This document shows positions 51,001 to 64,000 of a stretch of DNA of 64,000 bases, one piece after another. How positions within the stretch are numbered: position 1 is the first letter of the stretch; the number at the start of each line of letters is the position of its first letter. Source of the DNA: Diorhabda sublineata. Lineage: Eukaryota; Arthropoda; Insecta; Coleoptera; Chrysomelidae. The notes under the pieces are model-generated. The model was not told where the DNA came from, made no database searches, and saw only the letters and a list, made by a program, of their open reading frames with translations. The stretch covers positions 124,001 through 188,000 of the forward strand of contig NW_026614261.1 of assembly GCF_026230105.1 (NCBI RefSeq). The letters are read 5' to 3'. The position numbers and the translations under genes were made by a program.

Positions 51001-54000
51001 AGATGCAAACTCACTCAAAGATATGCGAAATGTTGAAATTCGACCTCAAATTAGGAAGATAGACTTTGAAAATTTTCAATTAACACAAAGTGACAGTTGA
51101 CCTCAATGGGCTTCATTGGATGTTATTTGATGATATCTGACAAAGTTACATGCAAACTCACTCAAAGATATGCGAAATGTTGAAATTCGACTTCAAATTA
51201 GGAAGTTAGACTTTGAAAATTTTCAATTAACACAAAGTGACAGTTGACCTCAATGGGCTTAAATGGATGTTATTCGATGATATCTGACAGAGTTACATGC
51301 AAACTCACTCAAATATATGAGAAATGTTGAAATTCGACTTCAAATTAGGAAGATAGACTTTGAAAATGTTCAATTAACACAAAGTGACAGTTGACCTCAA
51401 TGGGCTTCAGTGGATGTTATTCGATGATATCTGACAAAGTTACATGCAAACTCACTCAAAGATATGCGAAATGTTGAAATTCGACTTCAAATTAGGAAGT
51501 TAGACTTTGAAAATTTTCAATTAACACAAAGTGACAGTTGACCTCAATGGGCTTAAATGGATGTTATTCGATGATATCTGACAGAGTTACATGCAAACTC
51601 ACTCAAATATATGAGAAATGTTGAAATTCGACTTCAAATTAGGAAGTTAGACTTTGAAAATTCTCAATTAACACAAAGTGACAGTTGACCTCAATGGGCT
51701 CCATTGGATGTTATTCGATGATATCTGACAAAGTTACATGCAAACTCACTCAAATATATGAGAAATGTTGAAATTCGACTTCAAATTAGGAATATAGACT
51801 TTGAAAATGTTCAATTAACACAAAGTGACAGTTGACCTCAATGGGCTTCAATGGATGTTATTCGATGATATCTGACAGAGTTACATGCAAACTCACTCAA
51901 ATATATGAGAAATGTTGAAATTCGACTTCAAATTAGGAAGATAGACTTTGAAAATTCTCAATTAACACAAAGTGACAGTTGACCTCAATGGGCTCCATTG
52001 GATGTTATTCGATGATATCTGACAAAGTTACATGCAAACTCACTCAAATATATGAGAAATGTTGAAATTCGACTTCAAATTAGGAAGTTAGACTTTGAAA
52101 ATTCTCAATTAACACAAAGTGACAGTTGACCTCAATGGGCTCCATTGGATGTTATTCGATGATATCTGACAAAGTTACATGCAAACTCACTCAAATATAT
52201 GAGAAATGTTGAAATTCGACTTCAAATTAGGAAGTTAGACTTTGAAAATTCTCAATTAACACAAAGTGACAGTTGACCTCAATGGGCTTCATTGGATGTT
52301 ATTCGATGATATCTGACAAAGTTACATGCAAACTCACTCAAATATATGAGAAATGTTGAAATTCGACTTCAAATTAGGGAGATAGATTTTGAAAATTTTC
52401 AATTATTACAAAGTGACAGTTGACCTCAATGGGCTTCAATGGATGGTATTCGATGATATCTGACAAAGTTAGATGCAAACTCACTCAAAGATATGCGAAA
52501 TGTTGAAATTTGACCTCAAATTAGGAAGATAGACTTTGAAAATTTTCAATTAACACAAAGTGACAGTTGACCTCAATGGGCTTCATTGGATGTTATTTGA
52601 TGATATCTGACAAAGTTACATGCAAACTCACTCAAAGATATGCGAAATGTTGAAATTCGACTTCAAATTAGGAAGTTAGACTTTGAAAATTCTCAATTAA
52701 CACAAAGTGACAGTTGACCTCAATGGGCTTCATTGGATGTTATTCGATGATATCTGACAAAGTTACATGCAAACTCACTCAAATATATGAGAAATATTGA
52801 AATTCGACTTCAAATTGGGAAGATAGATTTTGAAAATTTTCAATTATTACAAAGTGACAGTTGACCTCAATGGGCTTCAATGGATGGTATTCGATGATAT
52901 CTGACAAAGTTAGATGCAAACTCACTCAAAGATATGCGAAATGTTGAAATTCGACCTCAAATTAGGAAGATAGACTTTGAAAATTTTCAATTAACACAAA
53001 GTGACAGTTGACCTCAATGGGCTTCATTGGATGTTATTTGATGATATCTGACAAAGTTACATGCAAACTCACTCAAAGATATGCGAAATGTTGAAATTCG
53101 ACTTCAAATTAGGAAGTTAGACTTTGAAAATTTTCAATTAACACAAAGTGACAGTTGACCTCAATGGGCTTAAATGGATGTTATTCGATGATATCTGACA
53201 GAGTTACATGCAAACTCACTCAAATATATGAGAAATGTTGAAATTCGACTTCAAATTAGGAAGATAGACTTTGAAAATGTTCAATTAACACAAAGTGACA
53301 GTTGACCTCAATGGGCTTCAGTGGATGTTATTCGATGATATCTGACAAAGTTACATGCAAACTCACTCAAAGATATGCGAAATGTTGAAATTCGACTTCA
53401 AATTAGGAAGTTAGACTTTGAAAATTTTCAATTAACACAAAGTGACAGTTGACCTCAATGGGCTTAAATGGATGTTATTCGATGATATCTGACAGAGTTA
53501 CATGCAAACTCACTCAAATATATGAGAAATGTTGAAATTCGACTTCAAATTAGGAAGATAGACTTTGAAAATGTTCAATTAACACAAAGTGACAGTTGAC
53601 CTCAATGGGCTTCAGTGGATGTTATTCGATGATATCTGACAAAGTTAAATGCAAACTCACTCAAATATATGAGAAATATTGAAATTCGACTTCAAATTGG
53701 GAAGAAAGACTTTGAAAATTTACAATTATTACAAAGTGACAGTTGACCTCAATGGGCTTCAATGGATGTTATTCGATGATATCTGACAAAGTTAGATGCA
53801 AACTCACTCAAAGATATGCGAAATGTTGAAATTCGACTTCAAATTAGGAAGATAGACTTTGAAAATTTTCAATTAACACAAAGTGACAGTTGACCTCAAT
53901 GGGCTTCAATGGATGTTATTCGATGAGATCTGACAAAGTTACATGCAAACTTACTCAAATATATGAGAAATGTTGAAATTCGACTTCAAATTAGGAAGTT

Positions 54001-57000
54001 AGACTTTGAAAATTCTCAATTAACACAAAGTGACAGTTGACCTCAATGGGCTCCATTGGATGTTATTCGATGATATCTGACAAAGTTACATGCAAACTCA
54101 CTCAAATATATGAGAAATGTTGAAATTCGACTTCAAATTAGGAAGTTAAACTTTGAAAATTTTCAATTAACACAAAGTGACAGTTGACCTCAATGGGCTT
54201 AAATGGATGTTATTCGATGATATCTGACAGAGTTACATGCAAACTCACTCAAATATATGAGAAATGTTGAAATTCGACTTCAAATTAGGAAGTTAGACTT
54301 TGAAAATTCTCAATTAACACAAAGTGACAGTTGACCTCAATGGGCTCCATTGGATGTTATTCGATGATATCTGACAAAGTTACATGCAAACTCACTCAAA
54401 TATATGAGAAATGTTGAAATTCGACTTCAAATTAGGAATATAGACTTTGAAAATGTTCAATTAACACAAAGTGACAGTTGACCTCAATGGGCTTCAATGG
54501 ATGTTATTCGATGATATCTGACAGAGTTACATGCAAACTCACTCAAATATATGAGAAATGTTGAAATTCGACTTCAAATTAGGAAGATAGACTTTGAAAA
54601 TTCTCAATTAACACAAAGTGACAGTTGACCTCAATGGGCTCCATTGGATGTTATTCGATGATATCTGACAAAGTTACATGCAAACTCACTCAAATATATG
54701 AGAAATGTTGAAATTCGACTTCAAATTAGGAAGTTAGACTTTGAAAATTCTCAATTAACACAAAGTGACAGTTGACCTCAATGGGCTCCATTGGATGTTA
54801 TTCGATGATATCTGACAAAGTTACATGCAAACTCACTCAAATATATGAGAAATGTTGAAATTCGACTTCAAATTAGGAAGTTAGACTTTGAAAATTCTCA
54901 ATTAACACAAAGTGACAGTTGACCTCAATGGGCTTCATTGGATGTTATTCGATGATATCTGACAAAGTTACATGCAAACTCACTCAAATATATGAGAAAT
55001 GTTGAAATTCGACTTCAAATTAGGAAGATAGATTTTGAAAATTTTCAATTATTACAAAGTGACAGTTGACCTCAATGGGCTTCAATGGATGGTATTCGAT
55101 GATATCTGACAAAGTTAGATGCAAACTCACTCAAAGATATGCGAAATGTTGAAATTCGACCTCAAATTAGGAAGATAGACTTTGAAAATTTTCAATTAAC
55201 ACAAAGTGACAGTTGACCTCAATGGGCTTCATTGGATGTTATTTGATGATATCTGACAAAGTTACATGCAAACTCACTCAAAGATATGCGAAATGTTGAA
55301 ATTCGACTTCAAATTAGGAAGTTAGACTTTGAAAATTTTCAATTAACACAAAGTGACAGTTGACCTCAATGGGCTTAAATGGATGTTATTCGATGATATC
55401 TGACAGAGTTACATGCAAACTCACTCAAATATATGAGAAATGTTGAAATTCGACTTCAAATTAGGAAGATAGACTTTGAAAATGTTCAATTAACACAAAG
55501 TGACAGTTGACCTCAATGGGCTTCAGTGGATGTTATTCGATGATATCTGACAAAGTTACATGCAAACTCACTCAAATATATGAGAAATGTTGAAATTCGA
55601 CTTCAAATTAGGAAGTTAGACTTTGAAAATTCTCAATTAACACAAAGTGACAGTTGACCTCAATGGGCTCCATTGGATGTTATTCGATGATATCTGACAA
55701 AGTTACATGCAAACTCACTCAAATATATGAGAAATGTTGAAATTCGACTTCAAATTAGGAAGTTAGACTTTGAAAATTCTCAATTAACACAAAGTGACAG
55801 TTGACCTCAATGGGCTTCATTGGATGTTATTCGATGATATCTGACAAAGTTACATGCAAACTCACTCAAATATATGAGAAATGTTGAAATTCGACTTCAA
55901 ATTAGGAAGATAGATTTTGAAAATTTTCAATTATTACAAAGTGACAGTTGACCTCAATGGGCTTCAATGGATGGTATTCGATGATATCTGACAAAGTTAG
56001 ATGCAAACTCACTCAAAGATATGCGAAATGTTGAAATTCGACCTCAAATTAGGAAGATAGACTTTGAAAATTTTCAATTAACACAAAGTGACAGTTGACC
56101 TCAATGGGCTTCATTGGATGTTATTTGATGATATCTGACAAAGTTACATGCAAACTCACTCAAAGATATGCGAAATGTTGAAATTCGACTTCAAATTAGG
56201 AAGTTAGACTTTGAAAATTTTCAATTAACACAAAGTGACAGTTGACCTCAATGGGCTTAAATGGATGTTATTCGATGATATCTGACAGAGTTACATGCAA
56301 ACTCACTCAAATATATGAGAAATGTTGAAATTCGACTTCAAATTAGGAAGATAGACTTTGAAAATGTTCAATTAACACAAAGTGACAGTTGACCTCAATG
56401 GGCTTCAGTGGATGTTATTCGATGATATCTGACAAAGTTACATGCAAACTCACTCAAATATATGAGAAATGTTGAAATTCGACTTCAAATTAGGAAGTTA
56501 GACTTTGAAAATTCTCAATTAACACAAAGTGACAGTTGACCTCAATGGGCTCCATTGGATGTTATTCGATGATATCTGACAAAGTTACATGCAAACTCAC
56601 TCAAATATATGAGAAATGTTGAAATTCGACTTCAAATTAGGAATATAGACTTTGAAAATGTTCAATTAACACAAAGTGACAGTTGACCTCAATGGGCTTC
56701 AATGGATGTTATTCGATGATATCTGACAGAGTTACATGCAAACTCACTCAAATATATGAGAAATGTTGAAATTCGACTTCAAATTAGGAAGATAGACTTT
56801 GAAAATTCTCAATTAACACAAAGTGACAGTTGACCTCAATGGGCTCCATTGGATGTTATTCGATGATATCTGACAAAGTTACATGCAAACTCACTCAAAT
56901 ATATGAGAAATGTTGAAATTCGACTTCAAATTAGGAATAAGACTTTGAAAATTCTCAATTAACACAAAGTGACAGTTGACCTCAATGGGCTCCATTGGAT

Positions 57001-60000
57001 GTTATTCGATGATATCTGACAAAGTTACATGCAAACTCACTCAAATATATGAGAAATGTTGAAATTCGACTTCAAATTAGGAAGTTAGACTTTGAAAATT
57101 CTCAATTAACACAAAGTGACAGTTGACCTCAATGGGCTTCATTGGATGTTATTCGATGATATCTGACAAAGTTACATGCAAACTCACTCAAATATATGAG
57201 AAATGTTGAAATTCGACTTCAAATTAGGAAGATAGATTTTGAAAATTTTCAATTATTACAAAGTGACAGTTGACCTCAATGGGCTTCAATGGATGGTATT
57301 CGATGATATCTGACAAAGTTAGATGCAAACTCACTCAAAGATATGCGAAATGTTGAAATTCGACCTCAAATTAGGAAGATAGACTTTGAAAATTTTCAAT
57401 TAACACAAAGTGACAGTTGACCTCAATGGGCTTCATTGGATGTTATTTGATGATATCTGACAAAGTTACATGCAAACTCACTCAAAGATATGCGAAATGT
57501 TGAAATTCGACTTCAAATTAGGAAGTTAGACTTTGAAAATTTTCAATTAACACAAAGTGACAGTTGACCTCAATGGGCTTAAATGGATGTTATTCGATGA
57601 TATCTGACAGAGTTACATGCAAACTCACTCAAATATATGAGAAATGTTGAAATTCGACTTCAAATTAGGAAGATAGACTTTGAAAATGTTCAATTAACAC
57701 AAAGTGACAGTTGACCTCAATGGGCTTCAGTGGATGTTATTCGATGATATCTGACAAAGTTACATGCAAACTCACTCAAAGATATGCGAAATGTTGAAAT
57801 TCGACTTCAAATTAGGAAGTTAGACTTTGAAAATTTTCAATTAACACAAAGTGACAGTTGACCTCAATGGGCTTAAATGGATGTTATTCGATGATATCTG
57901 ACAGAGTTACATGCAAACTCACTCAAATATATGAGAAATGTTGAAATTCGACTTCAAATTAGGAAGATAGACTTTGAAAATGTTCAATTAACACAAAGTG
58001 ACAGTTGACCTCAATGGGCTTCAGTGGATGTTATTCGATGATATCTGACAAAGTTAAATGCAAACTCACTCAAATATATGAGAAATATTGAAATTCGACT
58101 TCAAATTGGGAAGAAAGACTTTGAAAATTTACAATTATTACAAAGTGACAGTTGACCTCAATGGGCTTCAATGGATGTTATTCGATGATATCTGACAAAG
58201 TTAGATGCAAACTCACTCAAAGATATGCGAAATGTTGAAATTCGACTTCAAATTAGGAAGATAGATTTTGAAAATTTTCAATTAACACAAAGTGACAGTT
58301 GACCTCAATGGGCTTCAATGGATGTTATTCGATGAGATCTGACAAAGTTACATGCAAACTTACTCAAATATATGAGAAATGTTGAAATTCGACTTCAAAT
58401 TAGGAAGTTAGACTTTGAAAATTCTCAATTAACACAAAGTGACAGTTGACCTCAATGGGCTCCATTGGATGTTATTCGATGATATCTGACAAAGTTACAT
58501 GCAAACTCACTCAAATATATGAGAAATGTTGAAATTCGACTTCAAATTAGGAAGTTAGACTTTGAAAATTTTCAATTAACACAAAGTGACAGTTGACCTC
58601 AATGGGCTTAAATGGATGTTATTCGATGATATCTGACAGAGTTACATGCAAACTCACTCAAATATATGAGAAATGTTGAAATTCGACTTCAAATTGGGAA
58701 GAAAGACTTTGAAAATTTACAATTATTACAAAGTGACAGTTGACCTCAATGGGCTTCAATGGATGTTATTCGATGATATCTGACAAAGTTAGATGCAAAC
58801 TCACTCAAAGATATGCGAAATGTTGAAATTCGACTTCAAATTAGGAAGATAGACTTTGAAAATTTTCAATTAACACAAAGTGACAGTTGACCTCAATGGG
58901 CTTCAATGGATGTTATTCGATGAGATCTGACAAAGTTACATGCAAACTTACTCAAATATATGAGAAATGTTGAAATTCGACTTCAAATTAGGAAGATAGA
59001 CTTTGAAAATTCTCAATTAACACAAAGTGACAGTTGACCTCAATGGGCTCCATTGGATGTTATTCGATGATATCTGACAAAGTTACATGCAAACTCACTC
59101 AAATATATGAGAAATGTTGAAATTCGACTTCAAATTAGGAAGATAGACTTTGAAAATGTTCAATTAACACAAAGTGACAGTTGACCTCAATGGGCTTCAG
59201 TGGATGTTATTCGATGATATCTGACAAAGTTAAATGCAAACTCACTCAAATATATGAGAAATATTGAAATTCGACTTCAAATTGGGAAGAAAGACTTTGA
59301 AAATTTACAATTATTACAAAGTGACAGTTGACCTCAATGGGCTTCAATGGATGTTATTCGATGATATCTGACAAAGTTAGATGCAAACTCACTCAAAGAT
59401 ATGCGAAATGTTGAAATTCGACTTCAAATTAGGAAGATAGACTTTGAAAATTTTCAATTAACACAAAGTGACAGTTGACCTCAATGGGCTTCAATGGATG
59501 TTATTCGATGAGATCTGACAAAGTTACATGCAAACTTACTCAAATATATGAGAAATGTTGAAATTCGACTTCAAATTAGGAAGTTAGACTTTGAAAATTC
59601 TCAATTAACACAAAGTGACAGTTGACCTCAATGGGCTCCATTGGATGTTATTCGATGATATCTGACAAAGTTACATGCAAACTCACTCAAATATATGAGA
59701 AATGTTGAAATTCGACTTCAAATTAGGAAGTTAGACTTTGAAAATTTTCAATTAACACAAAGTGACAGTTGACCTCAATGGGCTTAAATGGATGTTATTC
59801 GATGATATCTGACAGAGTTACATGCAAACTCACTCAAATATATGAGAAATGTTGAAATTCGACTTCAAATTAGGAAGTTAGACTTTGAAAATTCTCAATT
59901 AACACAAAGTGACAGTTGACCTCAATGGGCTCCATTGGATGTTATTCGATGATATCTGACAAAGTTACATGCAAACTCACTCAAATATATGAGAAATGTT

Positions 60001-60179
60001 GAAATTCGACTTCAAATTAGGAATATAGACTTTGAAAATGTTCAATTAACACAAAGTGACAGTTGACCTCAATGGGCTTCAATGGATGTTATTCGATGAT
60101 ATCTGACAGAGTTACATGCAAACTCACTCAAATATATGAGAAATGTTGAAATTCGACTTCAAATTAGGAAGATAGACTT

Positions 60180-60223
60180 TGAAAATTCTCAATTAACACA
60201 ATGAAAATTCTCAATTAACACAA
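60180..60223 (+). repeat. 22-bp internal tandem duplication (169-bp monomer)
   Basis: The segment starting TGAAAATTCTCAATTAAC at 60180-60201 is immediately repeated at 60202-60223. It is flanked by normal monomer, making one 169-bp unit. It is the largest length change in the window. It was not copied to any other unit, so it is young or an assembly artefact. It duplicates the right part of a degenerate dyad 2. Confidence 0.92.
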
Positions 60224-63200
60224 AGTGACAGTTGACCTCAATGGGCTCCATTGGATGTTATTCGATGATATCTGACAAAGTTACATGCAAACTCACTCAA
60301 ATATATGAGAAATGTTGAAATTCGACTTCAAATTAGGAAGTTAGACTTTGAAAATTCTCAATTAACACAAAGTGACAGTTGACCTCAATGGGCTCCATTG
60401 GATGTTATTCGATGATATCTGACAAAGTTACATGCAAACTCACTCAAATATATGAGAAATGTTGAAATTCGACTTCAAATTAGGAAGTTAGACTTTGAAA
60501 ATTCTCAATTAACACAAAGTGACAGTTGACCTCAATGGGCTTCATTGGATGTTATTCGATGATATCTGACAAAGTTACATGCAAACTCACTCAAATATAT
60601 GAGAAATGTTGAAATTCGACTTCAAATTAGGAAGATAGATTTTGAAAATTTTCAATTATTACAAAGTGACAGTTGACCTCAATGGGCTTCAATGGATGGT
60701 ATTCGATGATATCTGACAAAGTTAGATGCAAACTCACTCAAAGATATGCGAAATGTTGAAATTCGACCTCAAATTAGGAAGATAGACTTTGAAAATTTTC
60801 AATTAACACAAAGTGACAGTTGACCTCAATGGGCTTCATTGGATGTTATTTGATGATATCTGACAAAGTTACATGCAAACTCACTCAAAGATATGCGAAA
60901 TGTTGAAATTCGACTTCAAATTAGGAAGTTAGACTTTGAAAATTTTCAATTAACACAAAGTGACAGTTGACCTCAATGGGCTTAAATGGATGTTATTCGA
61001 TGATATCTGACAGAGTTACATGCAAACTCACTCAAATATATGAGAAATGTTGAAATTCGACTTCAAATTAGGAAGATAGACTTTGAAAATGTTCAATTAA
61101 CACAAAGTGACAGTTGACCTCAATGGGCTTCAGTGGATGTTATTCGATGATATCTGACAAAGTTACATGCAAACTCACTCAAATATATGAGAAATGTTGA
61201 AATTCGACTTCAAATTAGGAAGTTAGACTTTGAAAATTCTCAATTAACACAAAGTGACAGTTGACCTCAATGGGCTCCATTGGATGTTATTCGATGATAT
61301 CTGACAAAGTTACATGCAAACTCACTCAAAGATATGCGAAATGTTGAAATTCGACTTCAAATTAGGAAGATAGACTTTGAAAATTTTCAATTAACACAAA
61401 GTGACAGTTGACCTCAATGGGCTTCAATGGATGTTATTCGATGAGATCTGACAAAGTTACATGCAAACTTACTCAAATATATGAGAAATGTTGAAATTCG
61501 ACTTCAAATTAGGAAGTTAGACTTTGAAAATTTTCAATTAACACAAAGTGACAGTTGACCTCAATGGGCTTAAATGGATGTTATTCGATGATATCTGACA
61601 GAGTTACATGCAAACTCACTCAAATATATGAGAAATATTGAAATTCGACTTCAAATTAGGAAGATAGACTTTGAAAATGTTCAATTAACACAAAGTGACA
61701 GTTGACCTCAATGGGCTTCAGTGGATGTTATTCGATGATATCTGACAAAGTTACATGCAAACTCACTCAAATATATGAGAAATGTTGAAATTCGACTTCA
61801 AATTAGGAAGTTAGACTTTGAAAATTCTCAATTAACACAAAGTGACAGTTGACCTCAATGGGCTCCATTGGATGTTATTCGATGATATCTGACAAAGTTA
61901 CATGCAAACTCACTCAAATATATGAGAAATGTTGAAATTCGACTTCAAATTAGGAAGTTAGACTTTGAAAATTCTCAATTAACACAAAGTGACAGTTGAC
62001 CTCAATGGGCTTCATTGGATGTTATTCGATGATATCTGACAAAGTTACATGCAAACTCACTCAAATATATGAGAAATGTTGAAATTCGACTTCAAATTAG
62101 GAAGATAGATTTTGAAAATTTTCAATTATTACAAAGTGACAGTTGACCTCAATGGGCTTCAATGGATGGTATTCGATGATATCTGACAAAGTTAGATGCA
62201 AACTCACTCAAAGATATGCGAAATGTTGAAATTCGACCTCAAATTAGGAAGATAGACTTTGAAAATTTTCAATTAACACAAAGTGACAGTTGACCTCAAT
62301 GGGCTTCATTGGATGTTATTTGATGATATCTGACAAAGTTACATGCAAACTCACTCAAAGATATGCGAAATGTTGAAATTCGACTTCAAATTAGGAAGTT
62401 AGACTTTGAAAATTTTCAATTAACACAAAGTGACAGTTGACCTCAATGGGCTTAAATGGATGTTATTCGATGATATCTGACAGAGTTACATGCAAACTCA
62501 CTCAAATATATGAGAAATGTTGAAATTCGACTTCAAATTAGGAAGATAGACTTTGAAAATGTTCAATTAACACAAAGTGACAGTTGACCTCAATGGGCTT
62601 CAGTGGATGTTATTCGATGATATCTGACAAAGTTACATGCAAACTCACTCAAATATATGAGAAATGTTGAAATTCGACTTCAAATTAGGAAGTTAGACTT
62701 TGAAAATTCTCAATTAACACAAAGTGACAGTTGACCTCAATGGGCTCCATTGGATGTTATTCGATGATATCTGACAAAGTTACATGCAAACTCACTCAAA
62801 TATATGAGAAATGTTGAAATTCGACTTCAAATTAGGAATATAGACTTTGAAAATGTTCAATTAACACAAAGTGACAGTTGACCTCAATGGGCTTCAATGG
62901 ATGTTATTCGATGATATCTGACAGAGTTACATGCAAACTCACTCAAATATATGAGAAATGTTGAAATTCGACTTCAAATTAGGAAGATAGACTTTGAAAA
63001 TTCTCAATTAACACAAAGTGACAGTTGACCTCAATGGGCTCCATTGGATGTTATTCGATGATATCTGACAAAGTTACATGCAAACTCACTCAAATATATG
63101 AGAAATGTTGAAATTCGACTTCAAATTAGGAAGTTAGACTTTGAAAATTCTCAATTAACACAAAGTGACAGTTGACCTCAATGGGCTCCATTGGATGTTA

Positions 63201-63944
63201 TTCGATGATATCTGACAAAGTTACATGCAAACTCACTCAAATATATGAGAAATGTTGAAATTCGACTTCAAATTAGGAAGTTAGACTTTGAAAATGTTCA
63301 ATTAACACAAAGTGACAGTTGACCTCAATGGGCTTCAGTGGATGTTATTCGATGATATCTGACAAAGTTACATGCAAACTCACTCAAAGATATGCGAAAT
63401 GTTGAAATTCGACTTCAAATTAGGAAGTTAGACTTTGAAAATTTTCAATTAACACAAAGTGACAGTTGACCTTAATGGGCTTAAATGGATGTTATTCGAT
63501 GATATCTGACAAAGTTAGATGCAAACTCACTCAAAGATATGCGAAATGTTGAAATTCGACTTCAAATTAGGAAGATAGACTTTGAAAATTTTCAATTAAC
63601 ACAAAGTGACAGTTGACCTCAATGGGCTTAAATGGATGTTATTCGATGATATCTGACAGAGTTACATGCAAACTCACTCAAATATATGAGAAATATTGAA
63701 ATTCGACTTCAAATTAGGAAGATAGACTTTGAAAATTTTCAATTAACACAAAGTGACAGTTGACCTCAATGGGCTTAAATGGATGTTATTCGATGATATC
63801 TGACAGAGTTACATGCAAACTCACTCAAATATATGAGAAATATTGAAATTCGACTTCAAATTAGGAAGATAGACTTTGAAAATGTTCAATTAACACAAAG
63901 TGACAGTTGACCTCAATGGGCTTCAGTGGATGTTATTCGATGAT

Positions 63945-64000
63945 ATCTGACAAAGTTACATGCAAACTCACTCAAATATATGAGAAATGTTGAAATTCGA
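63945..64000 (+). repeat. Partial last monomer, cut by the window edge
   Basis: The last ATCTGAC start is at 63945. The first 56 bases of a consensus-like unit (ACATG, AATATATGAG, TTGAAATTCGA) follow and the window ends within dyad 1. The array clearly continues beyond 64000, as it also appears to continue to the left of base 1. Confidence 0.95.

Larger units (their letters stand above)
1..64000 (+). repeat. 147-bp satellite DNA array, 435 full monomers plus a partial one
   Basis: The landmark ATCTGACAAAG recurs at 1, 148, 295, 442 and 589, and so on to 63945, so the basic period is 147 bp. I tracked phase at many checkpoints, and every departure is explained by a named small indel: +3 at 1096, 2569, 5071, 7228, 9872 and 10749; -10 at 9830 and 10706; -8 near 21941; +22 at 60202; the rest are 1-bp changes. 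All units lie in one orientation and nothing interrupts them. A typical unit has 47 G+C of 147. It has two constant CpGs, both inside TTCGA, and a third in units carrying GATATGCGAAATG. Neighbouring units usually differ at a handful of positions. This is typical of eukaryotic satellite DNA; calling it centromeric or pericentromeric is inference. I do not recognise it as a named family. Confidence 0.98.
43015..64000 (+). repeat. Array domain 5: mosaic higher-order repeats built from a recurring cassette
   Basis: Few monomer types occur here, and they recur in fixed local order. The landmark GGATGGTATTCG occurs 13 times (TGGTATT at 45241, 45829, 47446, 48181, 50533, 50974, 52444, 52885, 55090, 55972, 57294, 60697 and 62167). 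Spacings equal 4, 11, 5, 16, 3, 10, 3, 15, 6, 9, 23 and 10 monomers; the 9 interval carries -1 bp and the 23 interval +22 bp from named indels. A 16-monomer (2,352-bp) recurrence joins 45829/48181, 48181/50533 and the AGATCT pair 46576/48928. No single HOR length holds throughout. I see nothing but satellite. Confidence 0.85.

Noticed and set aside
1..64000. CRISPR array
   Set aside because: The repeats are directly contiguous 147-bp units with no unique spacers, no cas genes and no leader. The scale and uniformity are those of satellite DNA.
1..64000. Repetitive protein-coding exon (period divisible by 3)
   Set aside because: Stops recur in every unit in the most open frame, and no frame stays open beyond 74 codons in 64 kb.
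1..64000. Human-type alpha satellite or another familiar named centromere repeat
   Set aside because: Alpha satellite has a 171-bp unit and the Arabidopsis repeat is about 178 bp; neither the length nor the sequence agrees. I do not recognise this family and will not assign a species.

Overview
The whole window is one uninterrupted tandem satellite DNA array. A ~147-bp, AT-rich monomer (about 32% GC by hand count of a typical unit) repeats head to tail, always in the same orientation, from base 1 to base 64000. Following the landmark ATCTGACAAAG, monomers start at 1, 148, 295, 442, 589 and so on to 63945. That gives 435 full units plus a 56-bp partial unit, with a net length change of only -1 bp after all the small indels I found. 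I see no gene, RNA gene, transposon, simple-repeat island or unique sequence on either strand. This is a eukaryotic (peri)centromeric or heterochromatic satellite, most likely from a long-read assembly. The sequence alone does not let me name the species, or decide between plant and animal.

Layout by diagnostic variants. (1) ~1-20.6 kb: heterogeneous monomers. Units carrying TCGATTTC, AACTCAAAGTGACACTT and TTCGATCAT are interspersed with TCGACTTC/TTCGATGAT units, and there are many segmental duplications of whole monomers. (2) ~20.6-25 kb: an island rich in private variants (20.6-22.4 kb), followed by 9- and 13-monomer duplications. (3) ~25-32.85 kb: mostly TCGACTTC/GATGAT units, with ATTAGAAAGCTAG and CAAGTTAGG families in 2-, 3- and 8-monomer duplications. 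(4) ~32.85-43.0 kb: GGGCTCCATTGG and AAAATTCTC variants appear abruptly, and GACAGAG follows at 33.2 kb. This region holds a higher-order repeat (HOR) of 21 monomers, about 3,086 bp, in roughly three copies, one of them rearranged. (5) ~43.0-64 kb: a mosaic HOR domain in which a fixed-order cassette of about four monomers recurs 13 times, separated by whole multiples of 147 bp.

The pattern fits repeated unequal exchange and segmental amplification in register with the monomer, producing domains of different homogenisation. The monomer length equals the DNA wrapped in a nucleosome core particle, and each unit holds two nested dyad symmetries. These features suit a chromatin-organising or centromeric satellite, but the sequence does not prove that role. 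The only ORF of note (10477-10701) is a chance product of the repeat.
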